Source: Zychaea mexicana
Lineage: Eukaryota; Mucoromycota; Mucoromycetes; Mucorales; Lichtheimiaceae
Length of the DNA stretch: 64,000 nt
Direction: 5' to 3'
Assembly: GCF_025766255.1 (NCBI RefSeq)
Contig: NW_026516738.1
Coordinates: 62,001-126,000 of the forward strand
Shown here: positions 23,246 through 33,577 of the stretch, in pieces
How the letters are laid out: every line of letters starts with the position of its first letter
Numbering within the stretch: position 1 is the first letter of the stretch
Notes under the pieces: model-generated
Told to the model about the DNA's origin: nothing
The model's database searches: none
The model's input: the letters and a program-made list of their open reading frames with translations, nothing else
Position numbers and translations under genes: made by a program

Positions 23246-24040
23246 ATGACGATCCCGCGCTTGCCAATGTTCCATTTGGTGGCAAAATTATGGTCCTTGG
23301 TGATGACATTTGCCAGGTACTCAACATTGAATACTCTCTTCTACTTTGCATTCGTTTGCTATTAAGCGGTAATACTTACGTTAAAGTATTTACGTCAAAC
23401 CTGGTATTAGGTCCTTCCTGTGATACCAAATGCATCGCGCTCGCAAATCGTACAGCAGTGTCTAAATCGTTGATCCATTTGGCCCAGCGTCATCATCCAC
23501 CACCTTGATACCAACATGCGCGTCCAATAGGCTGCCAACACCGATGATGCAAACGAGCTTGGCCAGTCTATGCAATATTTACTTTGCATTGGTGATGGTG
23601 CCGAGCTGTTGGTGCCAAGCGGAACTTGCACACCCATAGTGGACTCTGCAATAAGACACGACTGATTGTACGCTCTCTCCAACGATATGTACTTGATGCT
23701 GAAATAGCCACTGGACCTCATGCCGGTAATATCGTCTTGATCCCTCGCATAACTCTCACACCTTCACAAACACGTTCCCCCATTCTTTTTTAAACGCACA
23801 CAATTCCCTGTTCGCCTGGCATTTGCAATGACCATCAATAAGGCACAGGGTCAAACTTTTAACACTGTTGGCCTCTACTTACCTGAACCTCCTTTCACGC
23901 ATGGTCTACTCTATGTAGCCATGTCACGCGTCCGCACCCCATCATCTATTAGAATCATGTTAGATCCCGAGAACTCAAGTATCGCGGGTCAGCAAGGCCA
24001 AAACACCCGAAATGCTGTTTTCCATGAAGTCCTTCTCTAA
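23246..24040 (+). pseudogene. Helitron Pif1-like helicase, degenerate C-terminal part
   Basis: Recognisable Pif1/Helitron helicase blocks: NVPFGGKIMVLGDDICQ, then after a probable GT-AG intron (23317-23410) VLPVIPNASRSQIVQQ and HLDTNMRVQ, and finally MTINKAQGQTFNTVGLYLP with HGLLYVAMSRVR, the conserved C-terminal helicase motifs. The middle is broken by several in-frame stops and at least one frameshift, so it is not functional. The last block (23828-24040) is still open and ends in a stop codon. Confidence 0.85.
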
Positions 24041-24187
24041 TTCTCTTTATCTTCTATTCTCTTTATTATCACCTATTCTCTTTATTATCACCTATTCTCT
24101 TTATTATCACCTATTCTCTTTTTTATCACCTATTCTCTTTTTTTCTCACCTATTCTCTTTTTTTCACGCCTATTCTCTTTTTATCAA
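24037..24187. repeat. tandem repeat of about 19 bp (TATTCTCTTTATTATCACC-type)
   Basis: Seven to eight degenerate copies immediately after the helicase stop codon, with variable T-runs in later copies. A minisatellite inside the Helitron 3' region. Confidence 0.85.
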
Positions 24188-24503
24188 TATCACTACATCA
24201 TCTTTGTCAACACTTCTTTTCGCATTGTATTCTAAACTGGAGATAGTTAAGTATCCAACTTTGACGACTTTCTATGATAGGCTACTTCTCACTGCACAAT
24301 GATCTTGCTTTTGATTTTGAAAACAGACAATAAGCATCTAATATCAAAACATTGATCCAACCTCGCTCCACAGGGGGGTTTGGGGGGCTTGCCCCCCACT
24401 TGGGGGTCAAGGGGGGAACCCCCTTGCGACGCGTTTCCGTTGAATGACACGGAGCGAAGCGGAGGGGCTCATTCATCCGAGCGAAGCGAGGAAGGACCGC
24501 TAG

Positions 24504-25680
24504 TATACAGTATAGCTTCTATAAAACAAACTTCCTCATTAAATTCAACCTGATAAGACTCCCTTTGCGGTTAAAAAATAAAAGGAAATTTACTGTGCAT
24601 TCAGAAGATCCTAGAATGAGAAATGAGGGTTATAGGCGACTATTTGGCAGTGTTGGAGTATTATGTCTCGAAAACGGTTTGAGGTGCGTGTCTGTATACT
24701 GAAAACCAACGCATTTGTTCATCCAAAAGCTGGCACGTCAATCAAAATGTGTCTCTGTTTTGGTTGTGAGCCGCGTCGATATTGACTAGCAAACGATTAG
24801 CAAACGATAGTTTGCATGTTAAAATTATTTACAACGCGACCACTAGTAAGGATTATGAATTCGATAGAGCAGAGTCAAGGTACACAACAGTATTTGCTTT
24901 GGAATACACATTATGCTGAATGACTCAGCCAGCGTTTAAATGGGCTGAGTGAAGGTAGAAATTCTCAGCCGGTGTTGTATCAAGCATTATTTTATTGCCG
25001 TGTCTGTTGTGTAGCATAAACAATAGACTCTCTGCTGTAGGTAGGGTCCAAAAAAATGATAGTATTTTGCTGCTACAGCTCTATGGCCATGTAGACAGAG
25101 TGCATCTGAGAGAGGCTTATATACGATTGTAAACAGGCCCACCCACAGCAATCCACACGGGCTGCTCGTAGTTTAATTTGAGCACGGCAAAAGAATAATG
25201 AGCATTTGCACGAAACATGCTGTACCCAATCAAACCGCTCATGATGGTTGGCTGGGATCGATGGTTTTGAATAGTCTAAATGGCAAGTTGGAGAACGCAG
25301 ACTCTCGCAAACACTAGAGCTGCAAATACGCAGCATGGCCATACTAACACATATATCTAATAGAACATAGGTCATATTAACACATAGGGGAAACTTAGGT
25401 GCGAAATAAGATCAGTAGGCAAAGATCGTAAGCGAAGGGCTATTAAGCGCTTGAGTAGTGATTATCAGTCAAGGAACATGCACAATCTATACAACTACTA
25501 GCACTTTAAGATGGTAGTTCAACTAGCCCCATAAATCAGCGCCGCTGCAGGGTTTCTCAATCACCCCCGCTCTTTTCATCTGTATTTTGATAATTGCCAT
25601 ACTATCGCTTTAAGCATAAGAGAAAGACACGTATTTTATTACAGAAGCAAAGCAAATTAAAAAGAAGAAGGAAAGAAAAA
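24504..25680. other. intergenic, no gene seen
   Basis: Short ORFs only, none with recognisable features. The sequence just after the Helitron end (tacagtatagcttctataaaa) resembles one at 43479-43500, possibly fragments of a shared small repeat. Confidence 0.4.
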
Positions 25681-26079
25681 TCAATCCGACGAATCGCCGA
25701 AAACGTCCGCCAGCCAGGCATCCACGTCGAAAGGCTCTTCACTGTACTGTGCGAGCTCTTCTTGAGCGAGATGCGGCTCCTGCTGCTGCTCCTGCTGTTC
25801 CTGTTGTTGTTGTTGTTGTTGTTGTTGCTCTTGCTCTTCTCCTTGGTCACCAGGGCTACTGATTCCGTTGTTGTTTCCATGGCTGCTGTTGTTGTGATTG
25901 TGATTGTGATAATGATTGTGATTGTGATTGTGAATGTGATAATGATGACGATGATGGTGGTGGTGGTGGTGGTGATGGTGATGGCGTCTGCTTCTGTTCC
26001 TTAGTGTCGTGGACACTTTCGTCACACGACCGTTCTCAGAGCCAGTGAGAATCTCAGTGATTTTCGTGATGATTTTCAT
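25681..26079 (-). CDS. hypothetical His-rich/Gln-rich protein with acidic C-terminus
   Basis: Single-exon ORF of 132 aa on the minus strand. Order: N-terminal 30 residues with basic and hydrophobic character (MKIITKITEILTG), a run of 11 histidines extending into His/Asn repeats, a Ser/Gly/Asn bridge, a Gln/Glu block and a conserved-looking acidic amphipathic tail (EEPFDVDAWLADVFGDSSD). The ATG follows a GA/CT-rich simple repeat (26090-26125) like a fungal leader. The tail resembles an acidic activation segment; the His tract could bind metal. Neither role can be shown, and the low-complexity middle could make the ORF fortuitous. Confidence 0.45.
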   Translation of the reverse strand: MKIITKITEILTGSENGRVTKVSTTLRNRSRRHHHHHHHHHHHRHHYHIHNHNHNHYHNHNHNNSSHGNNNGISSPGDQGEEQEQQQQQQQQQEQQEQQQEPHLAQEELAQYSEEPFDVDAWLADVFGDSSD

Positions 26080-27262
26080 GTTCAGAGATTGAAAGAGAGA
26101 GAGAGATTGAGAGAGAGTGTGTGAGTGAGGAGAAGCAGCAGAATTTCTTTCTAAGTAGTGCTTTTTAATATCTTTTTTGCTCTACCGTCAACCGAGCCCG
26201 AAAAGGAAAAGATAAGAGTTGACAGCGTCACCTGCCCAACCAGCTCATGTCTTGTTACACAAGCACACTGTGGACACACCGACCAACGCGTCGCTCATTT
26301 CCGAAGCAATGGTAGTCAACCTGACATTCCCCATTGGATTGTGCATGTTCCAAGCTACACGTACACACTAGTCTCGTCTTTCTACACTGCTATGACGAGG
26401 TGTTTTGGTTTACTCAAGCTAGGTCAGCGTGCTTTTCTTCCACTCGACATCAAAGTTACACGAGGTCTACACGATCCAAAACACGCATGAAAGCAACATG
26501 TCGGCACGGTCAAAGATGGCGCCATCGTCGTTCCTGCAACTGCAGTTGCCAGCACTAAGGATCGATTAAGACGCCCAAGGGGGATGTTATCTTTTGCGAG
26601 ATCGAACGACACTCTGATTAGCTCTACACATCACCGCTTTTTGAAGACATGGTCGTTTTGGGGCATGTAAGAGGATGGATTGCTCTCGCCCCAATGTCAA
26701 AGCGCCTGGAACTTATGAGCTGCAGCTAAAATGACGAGCCAAGTGTTGATCGCTCCCTTTGAATCTTGTGGTCTGGATGACATTACAGTATGTACGTGCT
26801 AGTGTGATTCATGCAAACCGTCTGGTTTGTTTATCTTGGGTTGCACAAACAGTTCTGTCGCAAGCAATTTACTACTTTAATAACAGCCCACTTCTTTATT
26901 GATGGAGTTAACTTTTTAAGGAAGAAAAGCCATGAGAGAGAGAGTGTGTGTGTGTGTGTGAGGGAACAAGGTGATCAAGTCGAGAACATGACCTACGAAG
27001 CAGCCATTTTGGCATCCAAATCTGGAGGGTAGCGAGACGGGGAACTCTTTTGAACAAGGCATGTGAGCTACTTAATGAATGAATTTCCTTTTTCGGGGCA
27101 TCGGGCATTTGACCTTTGAGCCAATGATGGCGATCCCTCTTTCATCATGACGCCTTTAAGCAACGTGTTGGATGCAGCATCCGAGAGATGCAGCGGCTCA
27201 TCATTATTCCAAGTCATGGGAAGCGCCTATCCTTTAGCAGCTTATTTTTCCGTGTCTTTACG
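26080..27262. other. intergenic with GA and GT simple repeats
   Basis: GA-rich repeat at 26090-26125 and GT repeat at 26943-26962. A 110-aa plus-strand ORF at 26158-26490 shows no recognisable feature and is not called. Confidence 0.4.
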
Positions 27263-27541
27263 ATGAGCTACAGCCACGCCACTGGCTTTTACGATGACGA
27301 CAACGACGGCGTCGCTACTGCTCCTTATGAACGCGTCTTCTCCTCCGCCTCCTCTCTCATCATTGACCCCAGTCAAGATGATGATGAGCTCGGTGCTCTG
27401 TCGCGTGTCTGCGAGCTGGTCCTCAATGACATCACTCCAGCCAAGCCCTTCTGTCTCCTGTGCTCCCTCTGTCACCGCTTCCACCGCAGCATCAGCGCTA
27501 GCTCACGTTTGATATCCTCTCACCGCAACTTTAGAACCTAA
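27263..27541 (+). CDS. hypothetical protein, 92 aa
   Basis: ORF with C/G-biased third positions (about 27290-27510), unlike the AT-rich surroundings, which suggests real coding sequence. N-terminus acidic (FYDDDNDG, DPSQDDDELGAL); C-terminal part has a cysteine cluster PFCLLCSLCHRF and a Ser/Arg-rich end. ATG at 27263 (MSYSHATGF) is preferred over the longer frame from 27188. It may continue through an intron, since the stop follows soon after the biased stretch. Not recognised. It lies 330 bp from the retrotransposon. Confidence 0.4.
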   Translation: MSYSHATGFYDDDNDGVATAPYERVFSSASSLIIDPSQDDDELGALSRVCELVLNDITPAKPFCLLCSLCHRFHRSISASSRLISSHRNFRT

Positions 27542-27871
27542 CTTTACTTCTATGAATTATGTTGTAGACTCAAGAAAAACTCCAGAAATCTTTCTGAGAA
27601 GTAAGTATCTCGTCTGTATCATTTGTTCTCTGCACGCAATCGCTGACAGTTTCTCCCATTCGAGCTTTTATCTCGTAGAAAAAGAAAACAGAAAAAGTAC
27701 TTGAAGAACCTACAAAAGGACAAGCAGCATTTATTTATATTAGTAAATTGAGTATAGGCCTCGTAACTACGCTACTTTTACGCGGATGCAAACAAAGCTA
27801 ATAACATTGCTGATTTTAACAGGGCCTCCTTTGCGTTCTGCTTTCTATCTTTTCCGCTGCTTTCGTTTCAG

Positions 27872-28286
27872 TGTAATATCCAATAAACCAAAGAGACAGA
27901 ATAAGTCAACGAGACCCGAAAGGAATTGAAACTGCTTTATTATGATAACAAAAGTTCTCACTATTTATAATAATTGGCTTATCCTTGGCAACTACCACAG
28001 CGTGTGCCTTGAACGAATGAATTGATGTTATAAATCAATTTTATAGGATTAAGTAATGTATGATGCATGAGTAAAAGGTACATCCGGGTAAATGCCTCAG
28101 ATAGTAGCTAATGTGAATTACGTGATCCCAATAATGACAACTTCTTCCTGAGCATAGCTGATCGGTGTTTCACCAAGATGTGTATGAATAAAGAAATGTC
28201 CGCACAAGTGAGGTTATGAGGGAAATAACAGCAATCGTTAATGACCGATTAAAGAATATGTGTTATTGATCATGTTGGATACAACA
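27872..28286 (-). repeat. 3' LTR (415 bp)
   Basis: Begins TGTAATATCC and ends GGATACAACA on the plus strand; nearly identical to 33578-33993; preceded by the TTCAG duplication. Confidence 0.95.
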
Positions 28287-28438
28287 TTGCCCCCTGCCAG
28301 GTTGGAACAACCGTAAGATAAGTTGTTGCATTGCACTAGCTTTCAGTATTAAGAGAAGTGACGGTGTCAGAAAACTCCAGTTATGTAAAAACCCAAGGGA
28401 ATTTTGATGGGAAAAAGATATGGAGAAAGACGATGTCT

Positions 28439-31400
28439 TTAAGTGCGTCTGCGTTTGACGTTACGTTCAGAACGACGTAGTGGTGTAGTCTGTTTGCGTT
28501 TGCTTTGCGTTTGGCGAGGCTGAGGTGGCTGTGCCTGTTTTGCCTGCTTTGCTTGGTTGTGAGTGTTACGAAGCCGAGGAGGCAATCGCTTACCCTGATT
28601 TGAATTGCTATCGTCTCGACGTTGCCAATATTTTTCAATCAGCGTCAAGTCATTGAAATGCTCGATGGGTTCCCAGGTATCGTCTTCAGGCCCATATCCT
28701 TTCCAACGAACAAGATACTTATAATTGCCAGGAGAACCTTGGTGATCCACAATAGACTGAACTTCAAAGAAATCTTCACCAGAAGCGATGGTGTCCTGAG
28801 AAATCAGTTTGATATAATGAGGAGGAACATCACGACCCAGAAGGGCGCCTGTAGAATCTGTAAGAACGTATTGACCATTCCCTTTGTTTTTGCCATGGAC
28901 AGTGTAAGGACCTTCATAACGAGCATCGGTCTTGGATCGACGATTCATGCTGACGACCATAACCTTACTGCCGATAGGGAATTCCTTCAAAATACGGAAC
29001 TTCTTTGCGAATTTCCCTTCTTGTGCTTGGTGTAGAGCTTTGATCCGGTCACGAAGAGCAGGAATGACAACCTCCGCCATCTGTTCCTCTCTTTTGTCAG
29101 TGTAACGAATCTGATCCTCAATGCCTTCCTGTATCAAATTGCTGTAGTCTTGCCAGAGATTAGGTTGACGAGCGAACATGACCGAAAACGGACGGGAACG
29201 ATGCAAGGCAGCATGCTTGTTATTGATAGCAAGTTGTGCACTTGGAAGGAACAGATCCCAATCATCCTTTTTTCCGTGTAAACGTTTAACGATCACGCTC
29301 TTCGTCGTATGAACCCATTTTTCTGCGCAGCCATTTGCTCTAGGATTGTATTGCGTAATGAGGCGTCTGTCTACGGCACAGTTTTCCAATAGATGACGAA
29401 CGACTTCATTGCTGAATTCAGAACCACGATCCATTTGTAGGATTTTTGGGTAACCAAAGTCTCCAAAGATTTGAACGAGATTCATAGCAATGGTAAGTGC
29501 GGTCTTGTCAGGAAGAGCACGTAAAATAACGTAGCGAGAAAATAAATCAACCATGACCAAAATATAGTTGTTACCACGAGGTGTAGTGCAGTTTAAATCG
29601 CCTAGGTCAATAGCCCAGTGATCGCCAGGTTTATCTGCAGCGATGCTACGAAGTGGGTGATAACCGTGTTTGCCAATATTGAAACGTTGACAGTCTGGAC
29701 AATTAGCAACGGTGTTTAAAGCGTCTTTCTTTATAGTTGACCAGTGTAGGCCTTGGCTATGCATTTCATTGATGATTGAATCAGTACCGAAATGGCCATT
29801 GAGATGCGCTTGTACTAGGAGATTAGCACGTTCATTCTCGGGTGGTGTCATGTATTCGACGAGTGTTGCAGCACGTTGAGTGAGGGATTGAGAAGAAGAA
29901 AAACCGTTTTTGTTTTGGTGTGACTTTTTGAGTTCACCCAAATATGGTGAAGGAGCGATTCTTTTTCCTGTAGTATCATCCCCCGCCAGCTTCTTTGGCA
30001 TAAAAAGACGGCTGAGCGTGTCCGGTAAGATGTTTTGCATACCAGGTAGATGAACCACTTCAAAGTCATAGTCAAAGATAGTGTCATACCAGGTAACCAT
30101 CATCGGATTTGCTACAACTTGTGTGTGCAGATAAGTTAAAGCTTTATGATCAGTAAAGAGTGTGAATCTGTTACCCCATAGATACTTGTGAAATTTGTGA
30201 AAACTGAAGACAACTGCTAAAAGTTCACGCTTTGTGACACTATATGACGTTTCAGCTTTGTTTAAAGCACGTGCCATGAAACCAATGTATTGATATCGGT
30301 TGTTTTTGATTTGGTAAAGACAGCAACCAATACCAGTGTCAGAAGCATCCGTTGCCACATAATAAGGCAAAGATTCATCAGGTTGGCTTAAGACAGGAGC
30401 AGATTCCAAAGCAGCTTTGATATTGTTAAAAGCGATGGTGTGTTCTTCTGTCCAGTGCCCGGATAAATCCTTTATGTTGCGGAGCTTGTCAAGGGGAGCT
30501 GTGAGCATAGCCACCTTGGGAATGGATTGTCGGAAGAAGTTCACTAATCCAAGAAATTGTTGTATGTTATGGCCAGTTTGAGGTAATTTCCAGTCATGGA
30601 CGTTAGCAACTTTGCGTTTATCCAGAGAAATACCACCAGCATGAAGGCAGTAACCAAGGAGGTAGACTGACTTTTGAGCCCAGGAGCATTTGTCACTGTT
30701 GAGCACGAAGTTGACCTTGGAGAGACGACTAATAGCGTCTTGTACGTGATGTACGTGTTCTTCCATAGTGTCAGAGAAGACAATGATGTCATCAATATAA
30801 GAATCCACGTGCTTCACACCATTAAAGATTGATATGAACACATTTCATAAATAAACTGCATAAAAAACGGATACCAAACGGACATCCCACAAAGGAATAT
30901 TGTCGATCGTTAAAGGTAAATGAGAGTTTCTTCGTGTACTTTGAAGCGTGTGAAAGCGGATTTCAAATCAAGACAAGTGAAGACAGTCGCGTTTTTCATC
31001 CGTCTTGCAATATCGGAGCAAAGAGGGATTGGATAGGACTCTTCAGTTGTACATAAGGCGTTCAGTGCCCTAGTATCAATACAAGGTCGATAGGATGTAG
31101 GCAATCCTGTTTTCGGATCCTTTTTGGGTGCAAATGTCATAGGATTGTTCCATGCATTACCAGGAGGAGCGTGTTTGATAATACCATCAGCAAACCATTG
31201 ATCTATCTGTGTTTGAAGAATAGGAATCAATTTGTCCACTAAAGGATATTGACGCCGATTTACAAATTTTCCTTCAGGTGTGTGAATACGAACAACCGAT
31301 TCGGGAAGAGTGCAAAAAGCAGAAGGAGGAATGTTTATATTTACCTGTATGTAAGGTTGAATAGATTCAAGAAATTGTTTGTGTTGCTCTGGTGTACCAG

Positions 31401-32223
31401 CAGGAGAATTGTTTGGTTCAGGTAAATCTTCTGGTTCAGGCAAGCTAGGACGAGAAGAGCGGTGCCAGCAAGAGGCGAGCCCTTTCAAGTAAATACCAAT
31501 AAGAGGCATGAGATCTGAGCCAATAGATACTTCGGCATCAGCATTGAATTCAAAGACTTCAAAAGAATGTGAGGCAGTGATTCCGTTGTGTAAAATCTTT
31601 ATTTCGTTTGTATGACCAATTCTACTAATGCTCGGGCCAGGAGCAGCCAAGTTGACCTTTCCTTTCATCGGAGTGACAGACAGACCCAGAAACGACCGCA
31701 GCGAAGGAGTGATTGCCGAAAATGTGGCACCCGGATCAACAAACGCCCAGGTTTCATACTCCTGTATAGTAACCGGTACATAAAAAGCTTTAGTATTCTT
31801 GTAAAGATGACGTGAAAAATCATGTGAAGACTTAACAATCATAACAAGCTTTGTGAAGTGAAGCATCGACCTCTTCCATAACCGCGTCTTCCAGAGAAAG
31901 AGACGAGAATGGGGCAGAAGATGGTGATGGTGCTGTGTGAGCCACGGAGGCAACAGCAGCAGGGATCGACGCGGGAGCCGAAGAAGGAAGAGAAGGGATT
32001 GGCTCGGAAGCCGGGGTGACTGGTGCGGAGCCAGAAGCAGACGATGACTCGGAAGCCAAAGTTGCTGAACGAATAGCCAAATGGTTGACTTGACATCTGT
32101 GCGTTTTGTCCCAAGGGGCACCACAGCGGAAACACTTCTTACCACCTGACGATGGCGACGACAAGCCTCCCAAACCAGCAGAACCAGCACTCGGAACCAC
32201 ACCAGACGAAGACGACGACGCAC
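28439..32223 (-). pseudogene. Ty3-type pol polyprotein (PR-RT-RNaseH-IN-chromodomain), frameshifted
   Basis: Two open blocks, 32223-30910 and 30841-28439. First block: aspartic protease with AFVDPGATFSAI, then the N-terminal RT fingers (QYPLVDKLIPILQTQIDQWF, CIDTRALNALC, FTCLDLKSAF). Second block: RT active site [10 protein letters not shown], RNase H ([13 protein letters not shown]), integrase zinc region ([19 protein letters not shown]), catalytic core ([19 protein letters not shown]), and C-terminal chromodomain ([17 protein letters not shown]). The 70-bp gap between blocks still reads as RT in other frames, so two small compensating indels break the ORF. As it stands no full-length polymerase can be made. 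Confidence 0.9.
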
Positions 32224-32570
32224 TCAAGTGCTTCGAAACCTTGCTAGACGAACCATTGTTGCGAACACCTGTCAGCATGCGGCATTCTTCTGTCGAATGG
32301 CGGCCAGCACCGTGCAAACGGCAGACCTTGCCAGCAGAGACCTTCTTCTTTCCCTTGTTGTTTTTAGCAGCGACAGGCGAGGACCAAGGGGAACTTGAAC
32401 CTACTATGGAAGTAGTATCCAGAGAAGCAGCTTCTTTGCTGTGTTTTGACACAACTACCTTGCCGTACAGCGTGCGCGCCAAGTTTGCAGCTTGGTCAGT
32501 GGAAGCCCGTTGGCTGGCCGGCAGATGAGCTTGGCTCAGAGCCATTGTAGGCTTCGTTGAAACCAACAGG
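31832..32570 (-). pseudogene. 3' remnant of gag with CCHC zinc knuckle
   Basis: Open frame overlapping the start of pol in another frame, as in Ty3-like elements that use frameshifting. It contains the nucleocapsid knuckle CFRCGAPWDKTHRC after a Ser-rich region and a Lys-rich patch (NNKGKKKVSAGK). The upstream capsid part is absent: the frame continues past about 32571 only into the antisense of the captured cellular sequence. Confidence 0.7.
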
Positions 32571-33577
32571 GTGCTCATACTGAAGCACACACAGTTCGGT
32601 GAAAATGTAGAAGATAAATGGGTGAAGGTGTTCAAAGAAGTCGCAAAGAAGCACGACATTGAGTTGGTAAGGGACCAATACATACAATGGATCCAAACTT
32701 ATGTTACTAACTATTATTATTGCAAAGATCAAGAAAAGAGTGAAGCCAGATTGGGGTGCTATTAAGCTTGAGATATGGGAGCGTCACAGTAAGTATATAT
32801 AAATTTTCTTTGTGGAGGAAGTTTCCCGAATGAGAGTTTATCATGCTCTTGAGTCACGCGTGCCGCTCACAGTAAGTATATGCTAACGACTTGTGCGTGG
32901 AGGTACGCTGAATCAACCAATTGCAACACCAATAACGCCGTCGGACAAAACAACGACAAAGTCCATAGCTACAAGTTTGAGAGTTCTGCTGTCTACCCAA
33001 GATAAGAACGCTTTAAGGCAGAACTTGGAAAAATTGGATTCAGGCACCTTCTGGGTGATTAAAGACAGCAATGATGGTGAGGCATCAACCCAAGGTCAAC
33101 AACCATTGGTTGTAGATCGAATCGTAATGGACTACGCGTTGCAGTGCAATTACCATCAGTACGTATAAGAGTTGTGAGACGCGTTAAATCATCCATGCGT
33201 TCTGAATATCTCCGTAGTCCTATGCAATCCTTTATCCTAGATTTGGGCGATGACAATTTGTCATCAATTTTTTCCGAGGCACAGCTTGATGCTATTGAGG
33301 CTTTTGAGGATCCATTGCTCCCGTCCTTATCTCCAGAAATCACTAGTATTCTCGACGATGTTGCAAAGCTGGTAAGAATAAAGGAAATAATAGCAGCAAT
33401 TGTGGCGGTGGGTGCTCAGTAAGAAAAAGCTATTACCCGGGAACTCTATTAATTATTTTGTGGTTTGACATTTTATTCTCTTACTATGTTAGGCCACGCC
33501 GCTCCAAGCCTATGAATATGGCAGATCGTTGAAACATAATCTGGTTGAGGAGCCACTAAAAACTTGGTTATCCTCAG
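32571..33577 (+). pseudogene. captured cellular gene fragment with introns, antisense to the retrotransposon
   Basis: Plus-strand exons with good splice signals: about 32571-32668 (LKHTQFGENVEDKWVKVFKE), intron 32669-32728 with TACTAAC branch point, 32729-32789 (IKKRVKPDWGAIKLEIWERH), an intron with donor GTAAGTATAT, 32902 to about 33160 (TLNQPIATPITPSDKT, LEKLDSGTFWVIKDSNDG), a further reading block to about 33371 (SEYLRSPMQSFILDLGDDNL, EAQLDAIEAFEDPLLPSLSP), an intron to 33493, and a last exon 33494-33577 (ATPLQAYEYGRSLKHNLVEE) that ends exactly at the LTR. One frame change near 33155 suggests decay. I do not recognise the protein. Retained introns in antisense orientation mean the fragment is not a spliced cDNA of its own mRNA. 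Confidence 0.75.

Larger units (their letters stand above)
23246..24503 (+). mobile_element. 3' part of a decayed Helitron
   Basis: Starts in remains of a Pif1-family helicase and ends in CTAG at 24500-24503 followed by T, as Helitron 3' ends do (CTRR, insertion between A and T). Before the end come GC-rich inverted repeats: a G6/C6 hairpin (about 24382-24398) and another of AAGGGGG with CCCCCTT (about 24409-24425), then repeats of the type GAGCGAAGCG (24452-24462 and 24478-24489). No rolling-circle Rep domain or 5' TC end was found; the 5' half is missing or too decayed. Confidence 0.7.

Noticed and set aside
24506..24530. Shared motif TACAGTATA-CTTCT-TAAAAC also at 43479-43500, considered as a second MITE family
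   Set aside because: Only single ends are visible; no matching inverted end or target duplication was found near either copy.
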